NCBI GenBank assembly: GCA_017625435.1
Contig: JAGAKX010000044.1
Coordinates: forward strand, 1-64,000
Length of the DNA stretch: 64,000 bases
Source: Clostridia bacterium
GTDB lineage: Bacteria > Bacillota > Clostridia > Oscillospirales > Acutalibacteraceae
Direction of reading: 5' to 3'
The notes beneath the pieces are model-generated. The model was not told where the DNA came from and did not search any database. It saw nothing but the letters and a program-made list of their open reading frames with translations. Positions 42,714-52,197 of this stretch are shown here, piece after piece (within the stretch, counting starts at the first letter, position 1; each line of letters starts with the position of its first letter). Position numbers and translations under genes: made by a program.

Positions 42714-43481
42714 TTAAAGCTCAAGATAAGATTCAAGAATCGCCTCAAAAACTATGGGGTTTTCAAGGAAAGAATAGTGTCCCGCACCTTCAATTCTTGC
42801 AAGACCTGCTTCCGGAATAAGCTGTTCCATTTTTTCGGCATCCGTTATGGGTGTTGCAGTATCAAGAGTACCCCAGATAAGAAGGGTTTCCTGAGTAATT
42901 GAGGGCAGAAGATGTGTAAGGTCTTCGTTTACTACGTTTACGAGAACCTCTCTCATAAGAGGCGTTGCCGCCTTATAGTCGGCAGAGCCCACCATTGACT
43001 GGAAGAAATTAAGAAGCTTCGGAGAAAAAGAGAGAAGCTTTTTGCCCGTTTTCATTATTTTTTCTTTTTTAAGCTGTTCGTCGTTCTTTTCGGGGCGGAT
43101 ACCTGCAGAATCCACGAGAATAAGCCTTGTAACCGTAAAGGGCAGATTTTTTCTGTTTACAAGCTTTATTATTACTCTGCCGCCGAAGGAGTGGCCTAAA
43201 AGAATAACTCTTTTAAGTCCGAGTTTTTTTATAAATTCTATGATAAAATCCGTATAATCATCTACAGTCCACGCCGTCGGAGGCTCGGGTGTCTCACCGA
43301 AGCCGGGCATATCGGGGGCTACAGTATAAAACTTTTCGGAAACAAGCTTTGCTGAATTTTCGAAAAGCGTTATATTTGCTCCCCAACCGTGAAGCATAAC
43401 CACAGCTTCATCGGAAGAAGGTTCGCCCATTGTGAAATAATTTACGTTGATATCTCCGATTAAAATATTCATATCTCCCAA
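42714..43481 (-). CDS. Alpha/beta hydrolase
   Basis: 255 residues, alpha/beta hydrolase fold. Oxyanion region VMLHGWGAN, nucleophile in LLGHSFGGRV, acidic residue in WGTLDTATPI and the catalytic His in GAGHYSFLE. Cytoplasmic esterase- or C-C hydrolase-like enzyme; no substrate can be inferred. It lies between rsfS (57 bases) and the membrane-fused murF (15 bases) in the long operon. The gap to rsfS contains only a short hairpin (43519-43537) with no T tract. Confidence 0.85.
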   Translation of the reverse strand: MGDMNILIGDINVNYFTMGEPSSDEAVVMLHGWGANITLFENSAKLVSEKFYTVAPDMPGFGETPEPPTAWTVDDYTDFIIEFIKKLGLKRVILLGHSFGGRVIIKLVNRKNLPFTVTRLILVDSAGIRPEKNDEQLKKEKIMKTGKKLLSFSPKLLNFFQSMVGSADYKAATPLMREVLVNVVNEDLTHLLPSITQETLLIWGTLDTATPITDAEKMEQLIPEAGLARIEGAGHYSFLENPIVFEAILESYLEL

Positions 43482-43538
43482 AGTCCTCTCAAAAAAACAT
43501 TTCTCTTAGCAGTATATTCACGGTCTGTCTTTCCGTGC

Positions 43539-43889
43539 TTATTCTTCGGTTATAAGAGAAGAAATATCAAGAGGTGTGGAATCAGCCCAGAGCTTTTCGA
43601 GATTATAGTACTCTCTCTGGTCCTGTAAAAATACGTGAATCACAACGTCATAGTAGTCAAGAAGAATCCAACCGGTAGCCTTTCCTTCAATCTGTCGGGG
43701 CTCAATACCCTCGAGACCTAACTGATATTCAACCTCGTCCGCAAGAGCTCTTACCTGAGTATTGGAAGTACCTGCGGCAATTACAAAATAGTCGGCAACT
43801 ATTGTAAGTGAGCCCACCTCGAGAGCCGAAATTTCAACAGCCTTTTTGCTGTCCAATGCCTTTACTGCAATTTCAAGTGTCTTATTCAT
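43539..43889 (-). CDS. rsfS: Ribosomal silencing factor RsfS
   Basis: 116 residues, the usual length. Conserved stretches DYFVIAAGTSNTQVRALAD, EGKATGWILLDYYDVVIHVF and REYYNLEKLWAD. RsfS binds L14 on the 50S subunit and blocks subunit joining during nutrient downshift. The ATG at 43889 has AAGGAAA 7 bases upstream; a longer in-frame start (43928) would overlap the stop of yqeK. Follows yqeK by 16 bases, the standard nadD-yqeK-rsfS arrangement of Firmicutes. Confidence 0.94.
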   Translation of the reverse strand: MNKTLEIAVKALDSKKAVEISALEVGSLTIVADYFVIAAGTSNTQVRALADEVEYQLGLEGIEPRQIEGKATGWILLDYYDVVIHVFLQDQREYYNLEKLWADSTPLDISSLITEE

Positions 43890-43905
43890 ATTAAATTTCC
43901 TTTCA

Positions 43906-44478
43906 TCATTTCTGTGATAAGTGAACAATTATTTCGTTGTAACATGCTATTGTATCGGGATGTATGGGTCTGCATTCGCGGGCCAGATCCTCTATAGTGA
44001 AGCGAAGCCCCTCCTCCATTGCGTATTCGAGGGAAACTTCCGCCCTTTTTCGCATATCCTCAACACCGTTATAATTACGGTCAGAGGAGATAAAATCCGC
44101 AATAAAGAGGATTTTTTCGAGAAGCCCCATATTCGCCCTTCCCGTGGTATGGTATCTTACCGCGGTGATTATTTCATCCGAAAAGCCGTATTCCTTTTTG
44201 AGATAATATGCTCCCGCTATAGCGTGCCAGAGCTTGGGAGCGGTCTTTTCAACATCCGTAAGGACAATATTTTCGTTTTCAAAAAACGAAGAATATTCTT
44301 CCCTTGAAAGCTCCTTAAGGACATCGTGAGCGAGTCCCGCAGTTATTGCCGTTTCTTTATCGCAGCCGTATTTATCTGCAAGATATCCTGCACTTTCCGC
44401 CACAGCCAAGGAGTGTATATATCTGAAATCGGAAAGCCTTTCTCTGATATCTTTTAACAGAGCGTCGTTTTTATTCAT
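43906..44478 (-). CDS. yqeK: YqeK-type HD hydrolase (symmetrical Ap4A hydrolase)
   Basis: 190 residues. HD-domain motif: His in RYIHSLAVAE, the HD pair in AGLAHDVLKELS, H in KLWHAIAGAYY, H in VRYHTTGR and Asp in ILFIADFISSDR. YqeK hydrolyses diadenosine tetraphosphate symmetrically to two ADP. The ATG at 44478 overlaps the end of nadD by eight bases and has AAGGAC upstream; an earlier start at 44547 would extend 23 codons into nadD. Middle gene of nadD-yqeK-rsfS. Confidence 0.92.
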   Translation of the reverse strand: MNKNDALLKDIRERLSDFRYIHSLAVAESAGYLADKYGCDKETAITAGLAHDVLKELSREEYSSFFENENIVLTDVEKTAPKLWHAIAGAYYLKKEYGFSDEIITAVRYHTTGRANMGLLEKILFIADFISSDRNYNGVEDMRKRAEVSLEYAMEEGLRFTIEDLARECRPIHPDTIACYNEIIVHLSQK

Positions 44479-45079
44479 TCTTATAAAGTCCTTCTTTTTG
44501 TATATAGGCAGAAACATTTCCGTCAATGAATTCCGATACATCTTCACCCAAGGACAGCTTTTCTCTTAAAAAGGTAGAGCTGACTTCAAAGGCATCGAAA
44601 TCAAGAATTATGCATTCCCCGTAAGGACGAAGCCTTTCGTCGGCAAAGTCATTGAGACTTCCGGTTTCAATACCGCTTTCCCTTGATACGGAAACAAGTG
44701 TCACCATTGACAGAATATCGCGATATCTGTACCATCTGTCAAAGGATAAAAGCTGATCCGAGCCGATAAGAAGATAAATTTTTTCATCGGGGTAAAGCTC
44801 CTTTACCGCAGTCACGGTGTCAACCGTGTAGCTTTTTCCCCCTCTTTTTATTTCAATATCAGAAACCTCGAATATATCCTCAGGAAAAGCCAGACGGCAC
44901 ATCGCAAGCCTTTGTTCTTCATCGGCACCCGTGCTTTTTTTGAAGGGAGAAAGCCCTGCAGGAATAATAAGCATTTTTTTAAGGCTCAGCTTCCCTGCAA
45001 TAAAAAGTGCCAGCTTTTTATGTCCCTTATGGACAGGGTCGAAGCTTCCGCCGAATATACATATTCCCTTTGACATCAT
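44471..45079 (-). CDS. nadD: Nicotinate-nucleotide adenylyltransferase NadD
   Basis: 202 residues. Nucleotidyltransferase signature GGSFDPVHKGH and the C-terminal VSSTFLREKL, matching the ISSTxIR motif. It makes deamido-NAD from nicotinate mononucleotide in the NAD pathway. The start overlaps the yhbY stop as ATGATGA, so the genes are coupled. Either of two adjacent ATGs (45079 or 45076) could be used. Confidence 0.95.
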   Translation of the reverse strand: MMSKGICIFGGSFDPVHKGHKKLALFIAGKLSLKKMLIIPAGLSPFKKSTGADEEQRLAMCRLAFPEDIFEVSDIEIKRGGKSYTVDTVTAVKELYPDEKIYLLIGSDQLLSFDRWYRYRDILSMVTLVSVSRESGIETGSLNDFADERLRPYGECIILDFDAFEVSSTFLREKLSLGEDVSEFIDGNVSAYIQKEGLYKNE

Positions 45080-45501
45080 TTTGCTTTCTTGGAGGGAAGA
45101 CGCTTATCTCTGCCTTTTTTATCCTCAAAGGGAGACTTTTTCTTCTTTTTACCCTCAAGCTTTGCAAGTCTCTTTCTTGCCTTTACGGGGTTTTCCTTTT
45201 TATTGGGAGTGTGCTTGGGCTTATCCTCGTGAAGCTCCTTGCTGTAGCGGTATAATACGATAACACCGCCGATTACCTGTACAACCTCACTGCCTGTCTT
45301 CGCGGCAATTTCTTCCGCTGCCTCTCGGGGAGTAAGGGGGGAGGTTTCCGTAAGCACACGGAGCTTTATGAGCTCTCTTGTACGGAGAGCTCCGTCGGTC
45401 TGCTCAATAAGTGTGTCTGAGATGCCGCCTTTTCCTACCTGAAAAAGCACATCGAGTGTATTTGCCTGACCCCTGAGGGCGGCTCTTTCTTTGCTTGTCA
45501 T
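45076..45501 (-). CDS. yhbY: CRS1/YhbY-domain RNA-binding protein
   Basis: 141 residues. The CRS1-YhbY (CRM) domain occupies ~1-97 (ERAALRGQANTLDVLFQVGK, IKLRVLTETSPLTPREAA, VVQVIGGVIVLYRYS), with the GxxG-type RNA-binding loop. YhbY is associated with pre-50S ribosomal particles. An extra C-terminal tail of ~45 residues is very rich in Lys and Arg and likely adds nucleic-acid affinity; the usual protein is about 97 residues. Located before nadD as in many Firmicutes. Confidence 0.93.
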   Translation of the reverse strand: MTSKERAALRGQANTLDVLFQVGKGGISDTLIEQTDGALRTRELIKLRVLTETSPLTPREAAEEIAAKTGSEVVQVIGGVIVLYRYSKELHEDKPKHTPNKKENPVKARKRLAKLEGKKKKKSPFEDKKGRDKRLPSKKAK

Positions 45502-45513
45502 AAGTTTACCTCT

Positions 45514-46101
45514 TTATATAATTTCGGAAAGTTTTTCTTTAAGTGCACGAAGGGAGTTTCCTCTGTGGCTTATTGCGTCCTTTTCCTCTGCGCTGAGCTC
45601 GGCAAAGGACTTGTCCCCTACATAAAAAATGGGATCGAAGCCGAAGCCGTTATTTCCTGCAGGAGTGTATCCGATTTTTCCCTCGCATTTTCCCGTTACG
45701 GTATACTCTCTGCCGTCGGGGAATACCACAGCGGCACAGCTTACAAAGCGTGCGGTTCTTTTTTCCTCCGCAACCCCTTCGAGCTCCTTTACAAGGTGTG
45801 CCATTTTCTCGGGATAAGGTGTGTCCTCACCCATATATCTTGCTGAATACACACCGGGTCTGCCGTCAAGAGCATCCACCATAAGTCCCGAATCATCCGC
45901 AATACAGGGCATACCCGATTCCTTACAGCCCGAGCGTGCCTTGAGAAGTGCGTTCTCGGCGAAGGTTTCACCGGTTTCCTCTACGTCGGAAAGCTCAATT
46001 CCCTTTTCGTAATCAAGAAATACATTTATACCGAGAGGAGAGAGAATTCTGTGCAATTCCTCTCTTTTTTTCATATTATGAGTGGCGATTAAAAAATCCA
46101 A
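45514..46101 (-). CDS. rdgB: XTP/dITP diphosphatase (RdgB/HAM1)
   Basis: 195 residues from a TTG start. [13 protein letters not shown] (substrate loop), [13 protein letters not shown], the metal-binding [21 protein letters not shown] and the C-terminal HRGNSLRAL identify the Ham1 family, which removes deaminated purine nucleotides such as dITP and XTP. The start is inferred: TTG at 46101 lies 6 bases after GGGGTGG and gives a normal N-terminus; GTG at 46110 is an alternative and an ATG at 46173 would add a long basic extension encoded by another frame of ftsY. The gene overlaps the 3' end of ftsY by 26 bases. Confidence 0.92.
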   Translation of the reverse strand: MDFLIATHNMKKREELHRILSPLGINVFLDYEKGIELSDVEETGETFAENALLKARSGCKESGMPCIADDSGLMVDALDGRPGVYSARYMGEDTPYPEKMAHLVKELEGVAEEKRTARFVSCAAVVFPDGREYTVTGKCEGKIGYTPAGNNGFGFDPIFYVGDKSFAELSAEEKDAISHRGNSLRALKEKLSEII

Positions 46102-47590
46102 ACAGTCCACCCCTCTTCTTTTTCTTGTTTTCTTCTTCCTCACGGGCTTTGCGTTCAGCCTCAGCTTTTTCACGTGCTATTCTTTCGGCTTCTGCTTTTT
46201 CTGCAGCAATGCGCTCTGCTTCTGCCTTTTCTGCGGCTATTCTTTCAGCCTCAGCCTTTTCTGCAGCAATGCGCTCTGCTTCTGCCTTTTCTGCAGCAAG
46301 TCGCTCCTCTTCAAGTCTTAAAGCTTCAAGTCTCTTCTGTTCCTCAAGGTCTTCGCTTTCAGCGCTGCTGTCTTCTTCTGAGCAGGATGCTTCTTCAGAT
46401 GCTCCTTCACAATTGCCGTCTGCTGTGACGATATCTTCTTCAGCACCTTCTTCTCCGACTTCTTCAGGACTGATGATTTCCTGTCCCTGAGAAGCTCCTT
46501 CTTCGCTGTCTCCAGAAGCTTCTCCTTCGGTGTCGGCAATTTCCCCGAAGACTTCTGTAAGTAAAGCTTTAAAAGCTTCGGCGCCGTCTTCGTCGTCTTC
46601 TTTCGGAGTGTAGTTAATGTAGTCTTCAGAGTTAACAAGTTCACTTAATGAGTCCCCTTCCGTTTCAAGATCTTTTTCACTTGCCGTTTCAAATAAGCTC
46701 TTTGCGAATGCCGAGGGTGAGAAGGGCTGAAGGTCATCAATGCCCTCGCCTACACCGATGAATTTAACGGGAAGCTTAAGGTCGTTCTTTATAGACATAA
46801 CAACACCGCCTCGTGCAGTACCGTCAAGCTTAGTAAGAACAATACCCGTAAGCTCTGCCACATTCATAAACTCCTTTGCCTGATTGACGGCATTCTGTCC
46901 TGTTGTGGCATCAAGCACGAGAAGGACCTCACGGTCAGCATAAGGAAGCTCCTTATCGCATACACGGTATATCTTTGCAAGCTCGTCCATAAGGTTTTTC
47001 TTGTTGTGAAGACGTCCTGCGGTGTCGCAGATAATAATGTCACAGTCTCTTGCAATACCTGCCTGAATCGTATCGAATACTACTGCGGCAGGGTCTGCAC
47101 CCTCCTTGTGCTTTATAATATCTACGCCTGCCCTCTGTGCCCACACGTCAAGCTGGTCAATAGCGGCTGCACGGAAGGTATCGGCAGCACCTAAAATAAC
47201 CTTTTTTCCCTGAGCCTTATACATAGCCGCCATCTTACCTATGGATGTGGTTTTGCCTGCTCCGTTGACACCGATTACAAGAATAACTGAGGGAATTGTA
47301 ACAAGTCCCATATCCTCGCCGCCGTCAAGAAGCTCGGCAATAATATTCTGCAGTTCTTTTTTTACCTCTGCGGTGCTCTTGATTTTTTCGCTCTTTACAC
47401 GTGAGCGAAGCTCCTCAACCACCTGTACAGCGGTATTTACACCGACATCGGACATAACAAGTATTTCTTCAAGCTCAATGAAAAGATCATCCTCAAAGGA
47501 ATCGAATGCATCGAGCATTTCGTCAATGGCTCCTGCCATTTTATTTCTGGTTTTGCCCAGACCAAAATTTATTTTACTGAAAATTCCCAT
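46076..47590 (-). CDS. ftsY: Signal recognition particle receptor FtsY with a C-terminal acidic/coiled tail
   Basis: 504 residues. The N domain starts almost at once ([23 protein letters not shown]), then the G domain: P-loop [52 protein letters not shown] and the closing [12 protein letters not shown] at ~300. It docks ribosome-SRP complexes to the membrane and hydrolyses GTP. Typical FtsY proteins carry the acidic A domain at the N-terminus. Here it is absent there, and a ~200-residue C-terminal extension contains an acidic stretch (~340-410) and a coiled-coil array of 10-residue units ([10 protein letters not shown]), ending with [21 protein letters not shown] before the ATG. Fifteen bases separate it from smc. 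Confidence 0.95.
   Translation of the reverse strand: MGIFSKINFGLGKTRNKMAGAIDEMLDAFDSFEDDLFIELEEILVMSDVGVNTAVQVVEELRSRVKSEKIKSTAEVKKELQNIIAELLDGGEDMGLVTIPSVILVIGVNGAGKTTSIGKMAAMYKAQGKKVILGAADTFRAAAIDQLDVWAQRAGVDIIKHKEGADPAAVVFDTIQAGIARDCDIIICDTAGRLHNKKNLMDELAKIYRVCDKELPYADREVLLVLDATTGQNAVNQAKEFMNVAELTGIVLTKLDGTARGGVVMSIKNDLKLPVKFIGVGEGIDDLQPFSPSAFAKSLFETASEKDLETEGDSLSELVNSEDYINYTPKEDDEDGAEAFKALLTEVFGEIADTEGEASGDSEEGASQGQEIISPEEVGEEGAEEDIVTADGNCEGASEEASCSEEDSSAESEDLEEQKRLEALRLEEERLAAEKAEAERIAAEKAEAERIAAEKAEAERIAAEKAEAERIAREKAEAERKAREEEENKKKKRGGLFGFFNRHS
46151..46300 (-). repeat. 30-bp tandem repeat array encoding the FtsY coiled tail
   Basis: About five copies of a 30-bp unit encode [10 protein letters not shown]. 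The bases at 46201-46234 are exactly repeated 60 bases later (46261-46294), so a 60-bp higher-order unit is also present. Such arrays can change copy number by slippage or recombination, in multiples of ten codons without breaking the frame. Confidence 0.8.
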
Positions 47591-47605
47591 TTTTTATCTC
47601 CTGAT

Positions 47606-50600
47606 TTATTCTTCAAGCTTTAACTTTTCAACCATTTCGGCGGTTTTGAGCTCAAGAAGCTTTGATACGCCGTGCTCCTGCATTGTAACACCGTAAAGCA
47701 TATCTGCTTCCTCCATGGTGCCTCGTCTGTGAGTAATAAGAATGAACTGAGTTTCCTCTGTCATCATTCTTACGTACTGTGCGTATCTCAGCACGTTTAC
47801 ATCGTCAAGAGCAGCCTCAACCTCATCAAAGATACAGAAGGGCGAGGGTCTGACCTTAAGTATTGCAAACAAGAGGGCTATTGCCGTAAGACCCTTTTCA
47901 CCGCCCGAAAGAAGCGACAGCGATTTTACGTTCTTTCCGGGAGGCTGTGCCTTAATTTCGATGTTACATTCAAGTATGTCGTTTTCGTCTTCAAGAACAA
48001 GCTCTGCCGAACCGCCTCCGAAGAGTGTTGTGAAGGTTTCCTTGAAGCCGTTATTGATTGCTTCAAAACGGTCTTTGAACTGCTCTGCCATTTTTGAGGT
48101 AAGCTCTTCAATCATTTTAAGCAGCTCTTTTTTAGATTTTTCAACATCATTTACCTGTCCTGAGAGGAATTCATAACGGGTTGAAACCTCTTTATATTCC
48201 TCAATAGCTGCAACATTTACGGAACCGAGAGCCTTTATCTGTCCTTTAAGCTCGGAAAGTCTCTTCTGAGCCTTGGGTACGGACTCTATTTCGGGACAGA
48301 CCTCTTCTGCCTCACGGCGGGTCAGCTGATATTCTTCATAAAGCTTTCTTTCAATATCCTGCTGTTCCTTTTCAAGGTATGCCTTCTTTTCCTCAAGGCG
48401 GATAAGCTCACCGCTTATTTTTTCTCTTTCCTCGGACTTGGTCTTTTCAAGGGCTCGGTTGTCGCTGACACTCTTTTCCAGGTCGTCACGCTTTCTTATA
48501 AGTGCTCTTATTTCATCCTCATTTTCACGGATACCGTTTCTTATTTCAGCGGCAGCTTCTCTTATTTTAAGGGCTTCGGCTGTCAGCTCATCATTCTTTT
48601 CTACGAGAGCCTTTATTTCGTTTTTAAGGCTTTCTTTTCTTTCCTCGGCATCCTCTATGCGCTTTTTAAGTGAAGAAACAGTCTCCTTCTTTGCTTCCGC
48701 TTCCTTAACAAAGGAAACTATGCGCATATTGACATCGGAAATTTCGGCATTGAGCTTTTCTCTTTCAATAAGAAGGGAGTCACGTCCGCCCGTAAGACGG
48801 GTAAGCTCCTCCTCTTTTTCCTTCTTATCGGAAAGAAGCTTTTCCTTCTGTTCTTCGCACTTCTGTGCGGTTTCCGCAAGTGAAAGCTCTCTTGCAACAA
48901 GACCTGCTTTTTCATTTTCTGCAGATTCTATATCTTTTCTTATATCGGAAATTCTTCTGTCAAGTCCCGAGATAAAGCTTTCAAGCTGTAATTTATTTTC
49001 CTGAGCTCTTAAAAGCTCACCTCTGCTTCCTTCAAGGTCTGCCTTGACCTTTGCGGAGCTTTCTGCGGCTTCCTTAAGAAGCGAATAGCTTGTATTGACC
49101 TTTTCTGCAAGAGTATCGCATTCGGATTTAAGCTTTTCGATTTCGGTTCTTCTTGCCAAGAAGCCTGCATTGGAAATCTTTGAACCGCCCGTTATTGAAC
49201 CGCCGGCATTGATAACCTGACCGTCAAGAGTAACGATTTTGAACTTGTAATTATATTTCTTTGCAAGGGCTATTGCACAGTCAAGGTCCTCACAGACTGC
49301 AATTCTGCCGAGAAGGGATTTTATGATTTCGGCATATTTCTCATCAGCATCCACAAGCCTGTAGGCAAGGTCAATGAAGCCGAAGTGGTCGTCAAGACCG
49401 TTCTCTTCAAGAATTCTGCCCTTGATAGCATTAAGGGGAAGGAAGGTTGCACGTCCGCCGTGTGAGCTTTTCAGCATATTGATAGCTTTCTTCGCATCGT
49501 TTTCAGTATCTGTTACAATATCCTGAATTGCGTTGCCCAGCGCCGTTTCAACTGCGGTCTGATATTTTTCCTTAACCTCAATAAGGCTTGAAAGAGTGCC
49601 GTGAATACCCGTAAGAGTACCTCTCGAATACTCCTTAAGAACCGCCTTTACGCTTCCCTGATAGCCTTCCATATTCTTTTCCGTATCCTGCAGGAATTTA
49701 AGACGGGATTCGGCAGAAAGAAGCTGAAGCTTTGTTTCATCATTGTCCTTTTTGCGGTTTTCCAGCTTTTCCTCTGCCTTTTTAAGACGGAGTTCATAGC
49801 CCGCAAGAGCATTCACAAGTCCCTCGCATTCCTCTGAAGCGGCATTCAGGCTGCCCTTTGCATTGTCTCTTTCTTTTTCGAGAAGAGCAATATTTTCATT
49901 TTTTGTGCAGATGTCGGCATCAAGTGTACCGAGTCTGATTTTTATTTCATTTGTTGAAGAAAGTGCCGAAGCAATTGCCGTTTCGGTCTTTGAAATTTCA
50001 AGAGCAAGAACTGATAAGCTGTCATTTATACGGTTATATTCGTCCGCATAAGTTTCGTCATTCTTTTTAAGACCCGAAAGCTTTTCGGAAAGCTCTGTCA
50101 AAGTGATGTTTTCCTTCTTTACGGCTTCTTCCGTTTCTTTTATAAGAATTTCGGCATTTTCAATTTCTTTAAGAATGTCCGTATCGGCTGTTTTTTCAGC
50201 TTCAAGGTCACGTCCGATTCTTTCTATGGTATCAAGATTATGCTGAACGGAGTTTTCAAGCACAACTGCCTGATTATCAAGAGCCGAAGCCTGCTCCTCA
50301 AGGCGGGAACGGGAGTTTCTTATATTCTCCATACGGATATTGATATCCCTTGTACCCTCAGTTGCGGAATCTATTTCCCGGGAAATCTTCTGTAAGGTTT
50401 CACCTGCATCCTCATACTGTGCACGGGCAATCTCAATTCTGTGGCTCTGTTCTCTTATAAGCCCCTGTGATTTTCCGAGAATGTTCACCCAGAGCCCTAT
50501 TTCAAGCTCCTTCTTTTCCCTTGCGTACAAAAGGAACTGCTGTGCCTTTATGCTCTGCTTTTCAAGGGGTCCTATACGGGACTGCAGCTCGCTTACTATA

Positions 50601-51178
50601 TCACGGAGTCTCACAAGATTCTCCTCTGCCTGATCAAGACGCTTTATTGCATCGCCTCTGCGGTAACGGTAAGCGGAAATTCCGGCTGCCTCTTCAAGCA
50701 TATCACGGCGGTTTTCACTTTTTGCGGATACCATTTCCTCAATTCTGCCCTGCCCGACCATTGAATATCCGTCGCGTCCGAGACCCGTATCCATAAACAG
50801 CTCGTGCACATCTTTAAGTCTTACGGTTGAACCGTTTATAAGGTATGCGCTGTCACCCGAGCGGTAATATCTTCTTGTGACGGAAACCTCTTTTTCGGGA
50901 TTAGCCAAGGCACCGTCTGAGTTATCAAGCTTCAATGTAACCTCTGCAAAGCCCTGAGGACGGCGGTCCTTTGTACCGCTGAAAATAACATCCTCCATCT
51001 TCGAGCCTCGGAGAGACTTTGTTGACTGTTCACCGAGAACCCAGCGGACCGCATCGGCAATATTACTCTTACCCGAGCCGTTAGGACCGACAACGGCGGT
51101 AACACCCTTACCGAAGTCAAGCACTATCTTATCGGGGAAGGATTTGAAGCCCTGCATTTCCAATGCTTTAAGATACAT
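47606..51178 (-). CDS. smc: Chromosome segregation protein SMC
   Basis: 1,190 residues, full-length SMC. ATP-binding head: MQGFKSFPDK and Walker A GPNGSGKSN at the N-terminus; C-terminal signature LSLLSGGEKGLTAIAL, Walker B FCIFDEVEAALDD and the D loop. Two long coiled coils flank a hinge (~500-660, with GIHGTLSSLIEV and the GG-rich VINAGGSITGGSK). SMC forms the condensin complex with ScpA and ScpB, which are not in this window. GGAAAAAA precedes the ATG. Adjacent to ftsY and close to rnc, the classical rnc-smc-ftsY order with one radical SAM gene inserted. Confidence 0.97.
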   Translation of the reverse strand: MYLKALEMQGFKSFPDKIVLDFGKGVTAVVGPNGSGKSNIADAVRWVLGEQSTKSLRGSKMEDVIFSGTKDRRPQGFAEVTLKLDNSDGALANPEKEVSVTRRYYRSGDSAYLINGSTVRLKDVHELFMDTGLGRDGYSMVGQGRIEEMVSAKSENRRDMLEEAAGISAYRYRRGDAIKRLDQAEENLVRLRDIVSELQSRIGPLEKQSIKAQQFLLYAREKKELEIGLWVNILGKSQGLIREQSHRIEIARAQYEDAGETLQKISREIDSATEGTRDINIRMENIRNSRSRLEEQASALDNQAVVLENSVQHNLDTIERIGRDLEAEKTADTDILKEIENAEILIKETEEAVKKENITLTELSEKLSGLKKNDETYADEYNRINDSLSVLALEISKTETAIASALSSTNEIKIRLGTLDADICTKNENIALLEKERDNAKGSLNAASEECEGLVNALAGYELRLKKAEEKLENRKKDNDETKLQLLSAESRLKFLQDTEKNMEGYQGSVKAVLKEYSRGTLTGIHGTLSSLIEVKEKYQTAVETALGNAIQDIVTDTENDAKKAINMLKSSHGGRATFLPLNAIKGRILEENGLDDHFGFIDLAYRLVDADEKYAEIIKSLLGRIAVCEDLDCAIALAKKYNYKFKIVTLDGQVINAGGSITGGSKISNAGFLARRTEIEKLKSECDTLAEKVNTSYSLLKEAAESSAKVKADLEGSRGELLRAQENKLQLESFISGLDRRISDIRKDIESAENEKAGLVARELSLAETAQKCEEQKEKLLSDKKEKEEELTRLTGGRDSLLIEREKLNAEISDVNMRIVSFVKEAEAKKETVSSLKKRIEDAEERKESLKNEIKALVEKNDELTAEALKIREAAAEIRNGIRENEDEIRALIRKRDDLEKSVSDNRALEKTKSEEREKISGELIRLEEKKAYLEKEQQDIERKLYEEYQLTRREAEEVCPEIESVPKAQKRLSELKGQIKALGSVNVAAIEEYKEVSTRYEFLSGQVNDVEKSKKELLKMIEELTSKMAEQFKDRFEAINNGFKETFTTLFGGGSAELVLEDENDILECNIEIKAQPPGKNVKSLSLLSGGEKGLTAIALLFAILKVRPSPFCIFDEVEAALDDVNVLRYAQYVRMMTEETQFILITHRRGTMEEADMLYGVTMQEHGVSKLLELKTAEMVEKLKLEE

Positions 51179-51207
51179 CTTTTTTTCCTCTCATATATAT
51201 AATAAAA

Positions 51208-52197
51208 TCATTTAATTATTATAACATCATATCGGGAGAGCGTTTCATCTCCCGTTATCTTTACATTCTTACCTTTATTTCTGAAAAACTCCGCATTGCA
51301 GCGCTTCTGCCCCAGAGCCTTTGAAATCTCCTTGGGATGCACGCCGAGGGTGTAATCCCCTTCGGGCAACAAAGATAATTTTTCATCAATAAGGTCCTTA
51401 TATATTTCACCCTCAACCAGCTCTCTGAAAGCAGGATGGTATGCACCTGCAACAAAGCCGTCTTCAACATTTCCTCCCGAATGAAGTCCTAGACGGATAA
51501 CCTTTATGTTATTTTCCCTGAACATAAGAAGAAGCCTTGAACACAGTTTTATTGAGTCTTCAAGCGTCGGGGGAATATATTTTCCTTCTCTGTATAATGC
51601 TTCAAGCTTAGTATTTTCAAGCACCGTTGTGGGATAAATCCTTACGGTATCGGGCTTTAACTCAATGAATTTACGGGCAGTATAAATATCCGTTTCATCA
51701 TCTGAGCCGTAAAGCCCCGTCATCATCTGAAGTCCCAAGGAAAAGCCGTAATCACGTATAAGCTTACAGGCTTTTTCCGTATCCTCAGGGGTATGTCCTC
51801 TTTCGTTTTTTATAAGCACATTCTCCGACATACTCTGAGCACCGAGCTCTATTGCCGTGACGCCGTATTCTTTAAGAATTCCGAGAACCTCTTCGTCTAT
51901 ACAGTCGGGACGGGTAGAAATTCTGATCCCTGAGAAATATGTACCCACGTAAGGCTTTGCCGTTTCAAGAAAGGAAATCATCTTTTCCCGTTCAATTGCA
52001 GTAAAGGAGCCTCCGAAGAATGCAATTTCGCTGTCGGCGATATCATAATTTCCGTTTTTTGCAATGTCGCAGGCTTTTACGATGTCCTCATTTTTCAGCG
52101 GCTCGCACTTTCCCGATATGGTTTTCTGATTACAGAAAATACAGGAATTGGGACAGCCCAGATGCGGAACAAAAAGCGAAACGTTTACGTGTTTCAT
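51208..52197 (-). CDS. Elp3-like radical SAM protein
   Basis: 329 residues. Radical SAM cluster motif C-x3-C-x2-C in CPNSCIFCNQ, then AFFGGSFTAIE, RISTRPDCI, ELGAQSMSE and LQMMTGLYGS, matching the Elp3/oxygen-independent coproporphyrinogen oxidase-like superfamily. It lacks the acetyltransferase domain of Elp3. These genes are common in Firmicutes next to rnc, but the reaction is unknown. The start overlaps the rnc stop by 4 bases (ATGA), giving translational coupling. Confidence 0.8.
   Translation of the reverse strand: MKHVNVSLFVPHLGCPNSCIFCNQKTISGKCEPLKNEDIVKACDIAKNGNYDIADSEIAFFGGSFTAIEREKMISFLETAKPYVGTYFSGIRISTRPDCIDEEVLGILKEYGVTAIELGAQSMSENVLIKNERGHTPEDTEKACKLIRDYGFSLGLQMMTGLYGSDDETDIYTARKFIELKPDTVRIYPTTVLENTKLEALYREGKYIPPTLEDSIKLCSRLLLMFRENNIKVIRLGLHSGGNVEDGFVAGAYHPAFRELVEGEIYKDLIDEKLSLLPEGDYTLGVHPKEISKALGQKRCNAEFFRNKGKNVKITGDETLSRYDVIIIK

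Noticed and set aside
43519-43537. CACGG/CCGTG hairpin after rsfS as a terminator
   Set aside because: Only five base pairs and no T tract, so there is insufficient support.
46151-46300. Regular ~30-base spacing suggesting a CRISPR array
   Set aside because: The units are adjacent with no unique spacers and are in frame in ftsY, so it is a coding tandem repeat.
45948-46490. Ser/Ala-rich plus-strand frame opposite the ftsY repeat
   Set aside because: Its repetitive composition (ASAFSA units) merely mirrors the [10 protein letters not shown]-coding repeat on the other strand.
48438-49004. 188-codon plus-strand frame opposite smc
   Set aside because: Antisense of the SMC coiled-coil region; Ser/Phe-rich composition is the usual shadow of Glu/Lys-rich coding.
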